This document shows positions 31,635 to 38,797 of a stretch of DNA of 47,163 nucleotides, piece after piece. The stretch is from an uncultured Corynebacterium sp. (GTDB lineage: Bacteria > Actinomycetota > Actinomycetes > Mycobacteriales > Mycobacteriaceae). The notes beneath the pieces are model-generated. The model worked only from the letters and a program-made list of their open reading frames with translations. It searched no databases and was not told where the DNA came from. Location: contig NZ_CAMQAZ010000020.1 in assembly GCF_946998835.1 (NCBI RefSeq), positions 1-47,163 of the forward strand. Direction: 5' to 3'. Both the position numbers and the translations under genes were made by a program. The first letter of the stretch is position 1; every line of letters starts with the position of its first letter.

Positions 31635-31835
31635 TCAAGCAGCGGTGGGCCAGAGGGGTTTGCTGGTGGTGTGCCATTGGCCGCACACGCACAGGTAGGC
31701 GCGGATTGGCATGTGTTTGCGGCGGCCCTCGCGCCATTCTTTGCCGAGGGCTTCGTCTGCGTCTTGTTGTGTTGCATATTTCCTTTTGTGCGGTTTAGGG
31801 CACTTGTTGTGGTTGGTGGGTTTGCGGCGGGTCAT
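31635..31835 (-). CDS. 66-residue zinc-ribbon-like protein
   Basis: ATG 31833-31835 overlaps the stop of the upstream membrane protein gene (ATGA). A basic N-terminus leads to RKYATQQDADEALGKEW and AYLCVCGQWHTTSK. The Y.C.CG.WH.T pattern is shared by a common family of short phage proteins; only two Cys are present, so the metal site, if any, would include His. Role unknown, probably nucleic acid binding. Confidence 0.6.
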   Translation of the reverse strand: MTRRKPTNHNKCPKPHKRKYATQQDADEALGKEWREGRRKHMPIRAYLCVCGQWHTTSKPLWPTAA

Positions 31836-32029
31836 GCTTCTAAGTGGTAGGCCACGCCTAGCAATGTCCCAACCGTGATCGCCAGAGTGATGAGGTAGAT
31901 CGGCGTAGCGAGGTACTCCGCGTCTAGGCGTTCTGCGATTAGTAGGGCTACTGCCCCTGGAAGTATCAGTGCGGCGATGATGGCGAGCATGAAGCCGACG
32001 CTGGTGATGATGCTTATAGCTAGGCTCAC
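31832..32029 (-). CDS. 65-residue two-helix membrane protein
   Basis: Two hydrophobic segments (SVGFMLAIIAALILPGAVAL and IYLITLAITVGTLLGVAY) around a charged loop (IAERLDAEYLA). It overlaps both neighbours by ATGA. Early-operon location argues against a lysis role; exclusion or host membrane modulation is possible. Confidence 0.55.
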   Translation of the reverse strand: MSLAISIITSVGFMLAIIAALILPGAVALLIAERLDAEYLATPIYLITLAITVGTLLGVAYHLEA

Positions 32030-32364
32030 TTGGTGTTCTCCTTGAACCAGTCGGCCCAGAACTTGATCAACGTGTGGACGGTAATCGTTCCTCGTTCTGC
32101 GGCTCCGTACATGTCCGGCAGGATCGGCGCGCCGGACAGTTCGAAGATGCGGAGGTCGGAGGGTTGTACTTTGCCGCGTGCCCAGACCGCGGCGAGTGTC
32201 TTGGTGGACGTTTCGCCGGGGAGTAGTCCTGCTTCGTCGAGGGCGTTGGCGGCACGGTAGTGCAGCGGAATGTCGCTGTTTTTCTCGGCTTCGCGCATGA
32301 TGATCACGGCGGCTTTGCCTTTGGGGGTTATGCGGATTACTTGATTCTCGTCGTTACTGCTCAT
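32026..32364 (-). CDS. 112-residue hypothetical protein
   Basis: ATG 32362-32364 follows GGGAGAA; the start lies just upstream of the lipoprotein stop. The protein has an N-terminal segment RITPKGKAAVIIMREAEKN like a small winged-helix wing (PKG.AAVI), then LDEAGLLPGETSTKTLAAVW and a helical end. It may be a DNA- or protein-binding regulator; I see no decisive motif. Confidence 0.6.
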   Translation of the reverse strand: MSSNDENQVIRITPKGKAAVIIMREAEKNSDIPLHYRAANALDEAGLLPGETSTKTLAAVWARGKVQPSDLRIFELSGAPILPDMYGAAERGTITVHTLIKFWADWFKENTK

Positions 32365-32552
32365 TTTGTGTTCTCCCAGTCGCAGCTGATTGCGCCGTAG
32401 TTCGTGTGGATTAGGCACGTCACGGAGCGCCCGTCTTTCAACGTGAATGTTGATTCCCTCACGATTAGGCCGTTGCCGTCGGTGCTTTTCGTGGGTGTGC
32501 CACACGCAGCCAGTGTCAGCACCAGGGCGAGGGCGATGGCTACGCGCTTCAT
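32361..32552 (-). CDS. 63-residue lipoprotein
   Basis: The signal peptide MKRVAIALALVLTLAAC has a lipobox (LAAC, Cys17). The mature part is about 46 residues with two more Cys (VTCLIHTNYGAISCDW), possibly disulphide-bonded. Small secreted lipoproteins in phage early operons may block adsorption or injection of rivals. This is the second lipoprotein gene of the genome. Confidence 0.7.
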   Translation of the reverse strand: MKRVAIALALVLTLAACGTPTKSTDGNGLIVRESTFTLKDGRSVTCLIHTNYGAISCDWENTK

Positions 32553-32893
32553 TGCTGCCCCTCGCTACGGAACTTTGAGGGGTGTTTTTCCGCGTAGTCA
32601 GCGGCAGCGAGAAGCTTGTACGCCATGGTGCGGATTACGGCTGGTGGGTATGAGTTGCCCCAGCCGAAGTAGTCGCTGATGTGGACTTGTCCTGCGAGTA
32701 CAGCGGCGTATTTGTCTTGGTCTATTCGCCAGCCTGGTGTGTGTATGTCTTGTGGGCATTCGTCTGGTTCGGGCAGGTCTGGTGCGAGTAGGCCTGCGTC
32801 CTGCACCAGGTTTGCGATGCATTCTGGTTCAGCGCAGCCGGTGGGGAGGTGCTCGCGGATTACGTCGCAGGCGCGTCCGTAAACAGTCCTCAT
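32549..32893 (-). CDS. 114-residue hypothetical protein
   Basis: Starts at ATG 32891-32893, coupled to its neighbours. The N-terminal half has GRACDVIREHLPTGC and LVQDAGLLAPDLPEPDECPQ. The C-terminal half has a helix KLLAAADYAEKHPSK. No family is recognised. Confidence 0.55.
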   Translation of the reverse strand: MRTVYGRACDVIREHLPTGCAEPECIANLVQDAGLLAPDLPEPDECPQDIHTPGWRIDQDKYAAVLAGQVHISDYFGWGNSYPPAVIRTMAYKLLAAADYAEKHPSKFRSEGQQ

Positions 32894-33270
32894 TTGGTGT
32901 CTCCTTGGATGATTCGTGTGAGTCGGTAGGCGTGGTTTTCGGTCCAGTCGGCGGCGGTGCTGTAACCGTCTTTGCGTTGGTATCCCGCGTGGGTGTACAT
33001 GAGATCACGCAAATCGCGCAGTTCCCGGCGCAGGCGCAAAAGTTCGCGGGCCATATCCGGGGCAAGGGCGGCGAAGGCGAGGTTTGTAAGCTCTTTATCT
33101 TCCTCTATCTCCATGCCGCAGCCGAAGACGCGCTCATTGTCAGCTTCTACCCACGCGGCCAACCCCTCTATGAGGTCGCCGCAGTCGCTGGTTTCTTCGG
33201 CTTTTACCTCCCACGGGCCGGGTCTGGCTGTGTCCGCAAGTTCCCGTAGTCGGTCGTAATCAATGCTCAT
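32890..33270 (-). CDS. 126-residue protein, Ead/Ea22-like
   Basis: ATG 33268-33270 is chosen over the upstream in-frame start because the gene then overlaps the next stop by ATGA. The order DYDRLRELADTARPGPWEV, LAFAALAPDMARELLRLRRE, LRDLRDLM is that of a widespread small phage protein group (Ead/Ea22-like) with a 'PGPW' segment and a C-terminal helix. Function unknown. Confidence 0.6.
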   Translation of the reverse strand: MSIDYDRLRELADTARPGPWEVKAEETSDCGDLIEGLAAWVEADNERVFGCGMEIEEDKELTNLAFAALAPDMARELLRLRRELRDLRDLMYTHAGYQRKDGYSTAADWTENHAYRLTRIIQGDTK

Positions 33271-33668
33271 TCGTCGTCCTCCCAGTGTGTGAGGTCGGTC
33301 AGTAGGTTTTCGAGGGTTGCCCACTCTCGGTGTTCGATGGCGCGGGTGACAGCAGCGAGATCAGTCAGGTTGCAGGTGCCGTGCTCATAGTCACCGGGGT
33401 ACCCCTCAAGGTTTCCGAGACACAGAAACATGGCCTCATCGGGGGTTGCAATGTCGCTGATTGACCAGCCTTTACTGTCCGCACGCCGCAGGGATTTTTC
33501 TGCTATGTCCATGCTGATCGGGGTTCCCATGATGGAGCACTCCCCGCTAGCCCAGGTGGCTTTAGCTGTGTCACGGTCCATCACCCCACTGACTGGTAGG
33601 TCCACCACCGTGGACCAAATCACATACTCATTCCGGTCAGCGCGAGGCTTATACATAATCCGTGGCAT
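33267..33668 (-). CDS. 133-residue hypothetical protein
   Basis: Soluble, with an early segment RNEYVIWSTVVDLPVSGVM that looks like a small beta sheet and a C-terminal helix region (TDLAAVTRAIEHREWATLEN). The stop overlaps the next start. No known domain. Confidence 0.55.
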   Translation of the reverse strand: MPRIMYKPRADRNEYVIWSTVVDLPVSGVMDRDTAKATWASGECSIMGTPISMDIAEKSLRRADSKGWSISDIATPDEAMFLCLGNLEGYPGDYEHGTCNLTDLAAVTRAIEHREWATLENLLTDLTHWEDDE

Positions 33669-33983
33669 TTAGTGGTCTACCTCTTCCTTTTCTGCTGCTA
33701 GTTCACGTCGCCAATACTCACTCCCGGTGAGTTCTTCCCATTCGGCCTGGTCGTGGGGTTCACGGATTCCGTAAAGGTTGCCGTACCGGTCGTACTCAAT
33801 GACACGCGCCCCGTAGATACGTTCTTGCTGCATGATCATGTCCCATGACCGGGTGTGAAAGTCTGCAAAGTCGAAACCTAGGGGCTTATCTTCGAAATTC
33901 CATGCGCCGCAGATTTGGGCTACTCCCCGCTCGCTCTTGTCGTAGTAAATGTAGGTGGCGTGCCTGCGGATTTTCCCTCTCAT
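33669..33983 (-). CDS. 104-residue hypothetical protein
   Basis: Rich in aromatic residues (HATYIYYDKSERGVAQICGA, RVIEYDRYGNLYGIREP). It overlaps the upstream gene by ATGA; the downstream gene starts right after its stop. No membrane helix or known motif is seen. Confidence 0.55.
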   Translation of the reverse strand: MRGKIRRHATYIYYDKSERGVAQICGAWNFEDKPLGFDFADFHTRSWDMIMQQERIYGARVIEYDRYGNLYGIREPHDQAEWEELTGSEYWRRELAAEKEEVDH

Positions 33984-34303
33984 GCGGTGTCTCCTGCTGC
34001 GAGTGTGAGTAGTGCGGTGGCGATTTTGCCCCAGTGTTTACGGTGAAAACCCGTTACCATCACGCCGCCTTTGCCGATGACGGCCACCGTGTTCGGATCG
34101 GTCAGCACCAGCTGTTTCTTCCCCACGGTCATGGGGAATGCTTGGCGGTGAAACGTGACCTCACGGGTGCGGGCACAGTAGTCGGCGTAGGCCAGGGCAC
34201 TAGCGTGCGTGGGGAAACGTTCCACCTCGGCGTGGTTACCCGTGTTTTGTGCTACCCATTGCCGCGGATATGTCTGGTCTTTGAAAACTCTCCAACGGCT
34301 CAC
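33980..34303 (-). CDS. 107-residue hypothetical protein
   Basis: The N-terminus (WRVFKDQTYPRQWVAQNTGN, then FPTHASALAYADYCAR) looks like a small substrate-binding or WGR-like fold seen in short actinophage proteins. The C-terminus is a basic amphipathic stretch. Overlaps its neighbours by ATGA. Function unknown. Confidence 0.55.
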   Translation of the reverse strand: MSRWRVFKDQTYPRQWVAQNTGNHAEVERFPTHASALAYADYCARTREVTFHRQAFPMTVGKKQLVLTDPNTVAVIGKGGVMVTGFHRKHWGKIATALLTLAAGDTA

Positions 34304-34587
34304 TGCTCCACCTCCATGGTCTTATCTAAAAGCGCTTCCCAGAACGGGTTGTCGATTCTGGCCAGCTCCGACTGCTTAGCACCCTCGTTGCGGCGTAGCT
34401 CAACCTCAAGCGCCACATCACGAGCAATCACAAAACGCGTGTTCTCCGACAAGTCCTCCCAGTGATCGATCACCCATCGGCAGGTTTCCTCCACCACGTA
34501 GGTGGCACGCCCACGGGCATACCGCACCGCACCAATAATCAGGAACTCCTCCGAGGGGGTGATCTGAATAGGGCTATCCCAGCTCAC
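34300..34587 (-). CDS. 95-residue hypothetical protein
   Basis: A mainly helical acidic protein (ITPSEEFLIIGAVRYARGRA, ENTRFVIARDVALEVELRRN). ATGA overlaps on both sides. Nothing indicates its role. Confidence 0.55.
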   Translation of the reverse strand: MSWDSPIQITPSEEFLIIGAVRYARGRATYVVEETCRWVIDHWEDLSENTRFVIARDVALEVELRRNEGAKQSELARIDNPFWEALLDKTMEVEQ

Positions 34588-34931
34588 TCCGTCACCTCCG
34601 GGGTGGACACGAGACGGTGCACAATGCGAAATTCCACTGTGTCTGCACCTACGTCTTTGCGTTTGAGTGCGGACCGAATGGCGTTCTCACACCCACGTTT
34701 CCTCTTGCACCAAACGCTCGTGCTACCCCTCTTGCTGAAATGCCCGTTTTGCAGGACGTACAGCCACGGGCTTGCCGATCCCCGCCGCACCTGCGCCGCG
34801 TACTCCACACGCATTCCTGCGATGGTTTCGAGTGCGTTGGCTACGTCTTTCCAGTCCATGTGAAACTCCAGGGCGCTTGCGTCCGTGCCCTTAACCTTGG
34901 CCAGCAACGTCTGTGCTTCAAATGGGGTCAT
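34584..34931 (-). CDS. 115-residue hypothetical protein, paralogue of the next gene
   Basis: ATG 34929-34931 overlaps the stop of the neighbouring gene (ATGA); longer in-frame starts lack support. The core ALETIAGMRVEYAAQVRR.. and the end VHRLVSTPEV match the neighbour at 34928-35212 (ILATIAKMTWEYAVQV.., VRRLVSDPEV). The two genes therefore look like an old tandem duplication. The fold seems small alpha/beta; function unknown. Confidence 0.6.
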   Translation of the reverse strand: MTPFEAQTLLAKVKGTDASALEFHMDWKDVANALETIAGMRVEYAAQVRRGSASPWLYVLQNGHFSKRGSTSVWCKRKRGCENAIRSALKRKDVGADTVEFRIVHRLVSTPEVTE

Positions 34932-35212
34932 TTGATTACCTCCGGGTCCGACACCAACCGTCGCACGGTGTGCTCCGGCCAGCCACGGTCTTTTGCATAC
35001 CGGCCAGCGTCGCCAGGAGTTGTAAACCACTTAGCTTTATGGGACAGCTGCGTCACGGTTTCACCATGCGACAAATACCGCCACACACCAGGTCTAATCT
35101 CCACCTGCACCGCGTATTCCCAGGTCATTTTTGCGATGGTGGCGAGTATTGATTCGACGCGTGTCACGTCGGCGTTTTCCAGCATTCCCTGGTCTTTCTC
35201 CGGGGTGATCAT
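34928..35212 (-). CDS. 94-residue hypothetical protein, paralogue of the previous gene
   Basis: ATG 35210-35212. It shares with its neighbour a conserved order: TIAKMTWEYAVQV, a tryptophan-containing middle (WRYLSHGETV), KWFTTPGDAGRYAKD and the terminal VRRLVSDPEV. Duplicated small genes in early phage operons often diverge as anti-host factors; here that is speculation. Confidence 0.6.
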   Translation of the reverse strand: MITPEKDQGMLENADVTRVESILATIAKMTWEYAVQVEIRPGVWRYLSHGETVTQLSHKAKWFTTPGDAGRYAKDRGWPEHTVRRLVSDPEVIK

Positions 35213-35760
35213 TCCTCACCACCCCAACCCCAACGCAGGACCTCCACACTGCCCTCTTCGTCAAACATCTCATTAGGCGTGCGGCGGCCACTCCCATCAC
35301 CACACACCCAGTCACCCACTTCTTTCCACCACGGCAAACCATCATCAGTCCCCACGATGGTGCCCTCCGGCGCGTCCCAAAAACCCTGCACAGAATCCAA
35401 ATGCGTCGGGTGATCTGGCAGCTCAACGATCTTGTACTTCTTGCCGTTCGGGGTCAGCGCCGAGGGGTAATACGCACCCTTATCACAGCAGATAAGGCTC
35501 TCTTTCCCGTCCCAACTGCCGTCCAGGAACATCATCACTACATCGCCATCACGCTGCGTAGTAGCACCCGCCAGGTGGTATTTATCCTCCTCCCAGATCA
35601 TGTCGTCCATCGTCTCCGGCTTCGTAGTGGCCATGATGTACTCCGCGGCAGTCCTAGCTTTCTCCACTAGGTCGGCAGCCCACACAGCCCCAAGCTCCGG
35701 CAGATTATCGAGATACTCCACAGCCCACTGGCGGGCTATCTGTTCTTGGTTGTTAAGCAT
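35209..35760 (-). CDS. 183-residue hypothetical protein
   Basis: The largest unknown of this small-gene run. A helical N-terminus is followed by a beta-rich, Gly/Asp/Trp-rich body (GDVVMMFLDGSWDGKESLIC, VGTDDGLPWWKEVGDWVCGD). Two Cys are adjacent (ICCDKG). It overlaps both neighbours. No known family. Confidence 0.55.
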   Translation of the reverse strand: MLNNQEQIARQWAVEYLDNLPELGAVWAADLVEKARTAAEYIMATTKPETMDDMIWEEDKYHLAGATTQRDGDVVMMFLDGSWDGKESLICCDKGAYYPSALTPNGKKYKIVELPDHPTHLDSVQGFWDAPEGTIVGTDDGLPWWKEVGDWVCGDGSGRRTPNEMFDEEGSVEVLRWGWGGEE

Positions 35761-35929
35761 TGGTTTTCTCTTTCAGTTCGGTCAAGGTCAGCTTGTATAG
35801 GGCTACGGCAATGTCGGTGGTGAGCCGTGTGATTTTGTTGATGCCGTCTGTGGTGTATGCGTCCATGCGGGTTACTTCGGCATGAAATGTGTTCACCGCT
35901 TCGGCAAGGTCCTGGTGCTGGTTTCTCAT
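35753..35929 (-). CDS. 58-residue helical protein
   Basis: ATG 35927-35929 is chosen because it overlaps the upstream stop. The protein is a likely coiled coil (AVNTFHAEVTRMDAYTTDGI). Function unknown. Confidence 0.5.
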   Translation of the reverse strand: MRNQHQDLAEAVNTFHAEVTRMDAYTTDGINKITRLTTDIAVALYKLTLTELKEKTNA

Positions 35930-36165
35930 GGTTTTTTCCTTACGTACAGCCACCCGGCGCGGATGGCTGCTTGGTAGCCGTCACCGAGTAGTTCGCCGGT
36001 GTTGATTCGCCACCTGTAGGTGTTTCGGGTGCCTGGTGTGAGGTCGTGTTGGTCGGGAAATGGTAGCCACGATTCGTCCGCGGGCTTTTGGTCCGCTTTT
36101 TCGTCGAGTTCGCGGGCGAATTTGTCGTATATGGGTGGCCTGCCTGGGTGGTTGGGTAGCTTCAT
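35926..36165 (-). CDS. 79-residue hypothetical protein
   Basis: Starts at ATG 36163-36165. It opens with a Pro-rich segment (LPNHPGRPPIYDKFARELDE) and then GTRNTYRWRINTGELLGDGY, which looks like a small beta hairpin. Basic C-terminus. Function unknown. Confidence 0.5.
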   Translation of the reverse strand: MKLPNHPGRPPIYDKFARELDEKADQKPADESWLPFPDQHDLTPGTRNTYRWRINTGELLGDGYQAAIRAGWLYVRKKP

Positions 36166-36171
36166 GACAGG

Positions 36172-36468
36172 TCACCTAGTGTTGCTTGCGCCTTTGTAGG
36201 CGTTCGCTGCTCGTGTCGCGATGGTGCTGTTTGTCCAGGAGGATGGCACGTTGATCGTGGACGTGATAGAGGTGGATGACACTTCAACGTTGCAGCGGTT
36301 GCCCTCGTTAATGTCCAAGACACTGAAAGTCAGGCCGTTGTTGAGGGTGCCGGAGCAGTACGCCATCCCCTCTTTCGCGTCTTCACCAGCGGACTTCGAT
36401 TTGATGCTGTTGCCGAGATTTGTGGCGACTTGAGCAGCGATGTTTTCGCATTTGGCCATGGATGCCAT
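36172..36468 (-). CDS. 98-residue hypothetical protein
   Basis: ATG 36466-36468 (or the ATG four codons later) lies behind AAAAAGGAGA and the leader ACCCCACCAACC. Two Cys frame the centre (KCENIAAQVA.., MAYCSGTLNNG, RCNVEVSST). Ser/Thr-rich, no signal peptide. Function unknown. Confidence 0.55.
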   Translation of the reverse strand: MASMAKCENIAAQVATNLGNSIKSKSAGEDAKEGMAYCSGTLNNGLTFSVLDINEGNRCNVEVSSTSITSTINVPSSWTNSTIATRAANAYKGASNTR

Positions 36469-36489
36469 GAGTGGGTTCTCCTTTTTGGT

Positions 36490-36500
36490 GGTTGGTGGGG
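36490..36500 (-). promoter_or_regulatory. Recurring leader (CCCCACCAACC form) before gene 36468
   Basis: The minus strand reads CCCCACCAACC, then ACCAAAAAGGAG, 22 bp before the ATG at 36468. It lacks the CTGCCA hairpin found in other copies and sits between the ssb stop and the next start. Confidence 0.55.
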
Positions 36501-36501
36501 T

Positions 36502-36984
36502 TTAGTACGGGGCTTCGTCGGTGTTTGCGCCCTGGCCGAACCCGCCGCGACTGTCTTGCGCTACCCAGCCGGTGGGCTGGCCTTGGTTTTGTTGTGCCGT
36601 ATTTGGTGCGTTGTCGCGTGAGGTGCGCGCCACCTGGGCAGTCGCGTATTTCAGGGACGGTCCGACATCCTGTACATCGATTTCGTACACGGTGCGGTTG
36701 TCACCCTCCTTGGTCTGATAGGAGCGTTGTTTCAGGGTGCCGGTGACGATGACACGCATGCCTTTAGACAGGGATTCTGCGACATTTTCAGCCATGTCAC
36801 GCCAGCAGTTACAGGTCATAAACAGTGCGTCGCCGTCTTCAAACTCGCGGGTTTCCCGGTTGTAGACACGCGGGGTGGACGCGATACGGAAGTTGGTGAC
36901 GGCCGCGCCGTTGGGGATGAAACGCAGCTCCGGGTCGCCGGTGAGGTTGCCGACGATGGTGATTGTGGTGTCTCCTTGTGCCAT
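36502..36984 (-). CDS. ssb: Single-stranded DNA-binding protein
   Basis: A 160-residue SSB: N-terminal OB fold (TITIVGNLTGDPELRFIPNG, FRIASTPRVYNRETREFEDG, CNCWRDMAENVAESLSKGMR, VIVTGTLKQRSYQTKEGDNR) and a flexible Gly/Gln/Asn tail. The tip DEAPY departs from the usual DDDIPF, so contact with host partners through the tip may differ. It probably covers single strands at the phage origin and supports RecT-mediated annealing. RBS AGGAGAC. Confidence 0.93.
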   Translation of the reverse strand: MAQGDTTITIVGNLTGDPELRFIPNGAAVTNFRIASTPRVYNRETREFEDGDALFMTCNCWRDMAENVAESLSKGMRVIVTGTLKQRSYQTKEGDNRTVYEIDVQDVGPSLKYATAQVARTSRDNAPNTAQQNQGQPTGWVAQDSRGGFGQGANTDEAPY

Positions 36985-36993
36985 TAGTGTCTC

Positions 36994-37098
36994 CTAGACG
37001 TATGCGAGCTGGTCGAGAATGTGGGCTGGCAGTAAGGGCCAGATGATGTCAAGTACCGCGTGGATGGCGAGTTGTGCGGTGGTGGGGTCTGGGTTCAT
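36994..37098 (-). CDS. 34-residue small protein
   Basis: ATG 37096-37098 overlaps the upstream stop (ATGA) and follows AAGGACCACACC. The protein (AQLAIHAVLDIIWPLLPAHI) is an amphipathic, hydrophobic helix. It fills the gap between ssb and the next gene. Role unknown. Confidence 0.45.
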   Translation of the reverse strand: MNPDPTTAQLAIHAVLDIIWPLLPAHILDQLAYV

Positions 37099-37349
37099 GG
37101 TGTGGTCCTTATGGGTGTGCCGTCTGGGTTCCAGGCGGGTGGGTAGTTGGTGGTTTCCCAATTAATGGGGTTGCTGTAGTTGGTGTGCGATGCGCGGCCA
37201 CGTGAGGGGATCGTCAGCTTCATGTAGATGCGGTCTGTGCCTTGCATGGCGTGGCGAATGATGGCCAGCTCACCTGTTTCGGTGTGGCGTATCCACCGGC
37301 CAGACATGGCGAGGATTTCTTCGGCGCTGTAATCGGCGAGTGCTGACAT
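37095..37349 (-). CDS. 84-residue hypothetical protein
   Basis: ATG 37347-37349. It begins with a helix (LADYSAEEILAMSGRWI) and continues as a beta-rich segment (RHTETGELAIIRHAMQGTDR). The end is Pro/Asn-rich. No domain is recognised. Confidence 0.55.
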   Translation of the reverse strand: MSALADYSAEEILAMSGRWIRHTETGELAIIRHAMQGTDRIYMKLTIPSRGRASHTNYSNPINWETTNYPPAWNPDGTPIRTTP

Positions 37350-37361
37350 CGGGTGTGTTCC

Positions 37362-37454
37362 TTATTGGTTTCCGGTGGCGATCAGGATTAGGCGTACGAG
37401 GTTGAGCACCTGGGCGAGGATGTCGAGCAGGTCAGGAATCATGTCGGGACGCAT
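37362..37454 (-). CDS. 30-residue hydrophobic small protein
   Basis: ATG 37452-37454 follows GGAGTAACTA. The peptide (IPDLLDILAQVLNLVRLILI) is one amphipathic or membrane-binding helix. It follows the two-helix membrane protein by 3 bp. Very short, so confidence is limited, though the RBS is good. Confidence 0.45.
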   Translation of the reverse strand: MRPDMIPDLLDILAQVLNLVRLILIATGNQ

Positions 37455-37457
37455 TAG

Positions 37458-37667
37458 TTACTCCTTATTGGCGAGGGCAAGCGCGGTATCAGCGTGGTCA
37501 GCAAACGAGGATCCGTAGGTCCACATGCCGACCAATGGCACTGTGAAGCTTGCCCACACGAGCGGCAGGATTGGTGCAGTACCGGCCTGGATAATCAGCA
37601 CGGTTAGGACGAGCGCCACGCCGATAAGCGCAATGGCAATGTGGCGCGGGTTGATGGTGTTAAGCAT
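37458..37667 (-). CDS. 69-residue two-helix membrane protein
   Basis: Two hydrophobic helices (HIAIALIGVALVLTVLIIQA and LPLVWASFTVPLVGMWTY) and a polar tail. ATG 37665-37667 follows AAAAAAAGGGAGAA and the recurring leader. Early membrane proteins may provide superinfection immunity; not shown here. Confidence 0.6.
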   Translation of the reverse strand: MLNTINPRHIAIALIGVALVLTVLIIQAGTAPILPLVWASFTVPLVGMWTYGSSFADHADTALALANKE

Positions 37668-37690
37668 TGTGTTTCTCCCTTTTTTTGGGT

Positions 37691-37701
37691 GGTTGGTGGG
37701 G
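37691..37701 (-). promoter_or_regulatory. Recurring leader (CCCCACCAACC form) before gene 37667
   Basis: The minus strand reads CCCCACCAACC, ACCC, a run of A and GGGAGAA, 24 bp before ATG 37667. No hairpin with a CTGCCA loop accompanies this copy. Confidence 0.55.
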
Positions 37702-37702
37702 T

Positions 37703-38047
37703 TTAGAAGCCGATCGTGGCGACACGCTCACAGCTATCCGTGTTCGTCAGCGTCCACGCGTGACCAGGGATGACTGGCAGATCATCAGCGATCATCTCGA
37801 CGAACGCGCCCTGGTCACCGCCAAGGTAGTCGTAGCCGTACTCCAGGACGATGATGTCGCTGTTGTCTTCCATGCCGTATACAAACTGGCCTGCGTAGTC
37901 ACCGTGCTTAGCGGCGACGTAGCCAACAACCTGGTCGATGGTTGCCAGCGGCGTATCGGCAATGATTTCGGTGCGTGCAACGACGGTGTCACCCTCGGTC
38001 AGGTTGGTGGTGCCGTGGGTGATGGTGGCGGTTGCGGTGGTCATCAT
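37703..38047 (-). CDS. 114-residue hypothetical protein, first of the small-gene operon
   Basis: ATG 38045-38047 (a second ATG follows at once) lies behind GAAAGAGAGACC and a full leader with hairpin. The protein is acidic (FVYGMEDNSDIIVLEYGYDY, GGDQGAFVEMIADDLPV). It is the first gene after the TAATGTTGC control region at 38142 and probably highly expressed. Function unknown; an anti-host factor is possible. Confidence 0.6.
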   Translation of the reverse strand: MMTTATATITHGTTNLTEGDTVVARTEIIADTPLATIDQVVGYVAAKHGDYAGQFVYGMEDNSDIIVLEYGYDYLGGDQGAFVEMIADDLPVIPGHAWTLTNTDSCERVATIGF

Positions 38048-38059
38048 GGTCTCTCTTTC

Positions 38060-38088
38060 GGTTGGTGGGTGGTTCCGGTGGCAGCCGG
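38060..38088 (-). promoter_or_regulatory. Full recurring leader: hairpin plus ACCCACCAACC
   Basis: On the minus strand the hairpin CCGG-CTGCCA-CCGG (38088-38075) is followed by AACC, ACCCACCAACC (38070-38060) and the RBS GAAAGAGAGACC, then ATG 38047. Confidence 0.65.
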
Positions 38089-38141
38089 TCTCACTAGGTA
38101 TTAATGCTACACCACAACGCAACGTAACGAAACACTACAGC

Positions 38142-38150
38142 GCAACATTA
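38142..38150 (-). promoter_or_regulatory. TAATGTTGC operator/promoter region of the small-gene operon
   Basis: TAATGTTGC on the minus strand lies about 95 bp upstream of gene 38047, in the intergenic stretch 38048-38152. Downstream of it a weak promoter can be drawn (-35 TTACGT at 38122-38127, 18 bp, -10 TAATAC at 38098-38103). A further in-gene copy of the 9-mer lies at 38403-38411. Confidence 0.5.
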
Positions 38151-38152
38151 AG

Positions 38153-38797
38153 TTAGCGACGCTCACGAGCAGCACGCTCCGCCGCCGCACACTCCACACA
38201 CCCAACCCCCACCGCGCCACCAGCATGCACCTCACACCGCGCATCCTCCACATAATCCACCACAAGCGGATGACCAGGCCAAATAACCTCTGGTAGGCGT
38301 GCTACTTTCGGCAGGACAGGTGACTTAGGCGCGGGGTTGAACGACGGGTAGTCGGCGAGGTATCGCGTCGCTGCGTCGGTCAGTAACCCACCAGGCGCAG
38401 GGGCAACATTAAGCGCATGCAACCGCTCTGCGACGGCTTGGTTGATGCGGGTGGATGCGGTAGCTCGCAGCCTGTCAATCGCGTTTTTCGTGACATACGG
38501 CTGGCGCAGCGTCGTCGTGTCCTCCCACCACGTCAAGATCGCCAGCTCCTCGGTGTCACGATCCACGACGATCAGCCCAGCATGCTCCAGCTCCTGGGCG
38601 GTCACGTCAACGTGCTCGAATTCGAGGTCTGCCGTCAGGGGTGCAAGTCGGCGCGGGTTGTAGTCGAGAGTGCCGGCTGTGGTCAGCGCTGGGTGTGTCC
38701 ACAACATCAGGTAGAGGTGCTGCTGTGCTGCGGTGAGGGCGCGGAATTGGGGACGTGCCCATAGCTCGGGGGGCAGGATGCGGTAGGTGCGGCTCAT
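38153..38797 (-). CDS. Replication-module winged-helix protein
   Basis: ATG 38795-38797 overlaps the upstream stop. This 214-residue protein opens with a winged-helix-like region (RTYRILPPELWARPQFRALT, LMLWTHPALTTAGTLDYNPR, AGLIVVDRDTEELAILTWWE) similar in style to the N-terminal domain of the initiator at 39284. The C-terminus has CEVHAGGAVGVGCVECAAAE, a possible metal-binding end with CxxC. It may help load the host helicase; inference from position. Confidence 0.6.
   Translation of the reverse strand: MSRTYRILPPELWARPQFRALTAAQQHLYLMLWTHPALTTAGTLDYNPRRLAPLTADLEFEHVDVTAQELEHAGLIVVDRDTEELAILTWWEDTTTLRQPYVTKNAIDRLRATASTRINQAVAERLHALNVAPAPGGLLTDAATRYLADYPSFNPAPKSPVLPKVARLPEVIWPGHPLVVDYVEDARCEVHAGGAVGVGCVECAAAERAARERR
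38403..38411 (-). promoter_or_regulatory. In-gene TAATGTTGC copy (stoperator-like)
   Basis: A full copy of the 9-mer in the direction of transcription lies inside the coding sequence 38153-38797. In mycobacteriophage L5 such intragenic repressor sites act as transcription stoppers; chance is also possible for a single 9-mer. Confidence 0.3.

Noticed and set aside
31634..31777. N-terminal extension of RusA to ATG 31777
   Set aside because: The AAAAGGAAAT before ATG 31777 is a fair RBS, but the added 45+ residues are Ala/Pro-rich and read the same DNA as the better zinc-ribbon frame at 31635-31835. Not fully excluded.
31811..31821. Another copy of the ACCCACCAACC leader
   Set aside because: It lies inside the first codons of the 66-residue gene (KPTNH) and lacks the hairpin; I left it out of the leader count.
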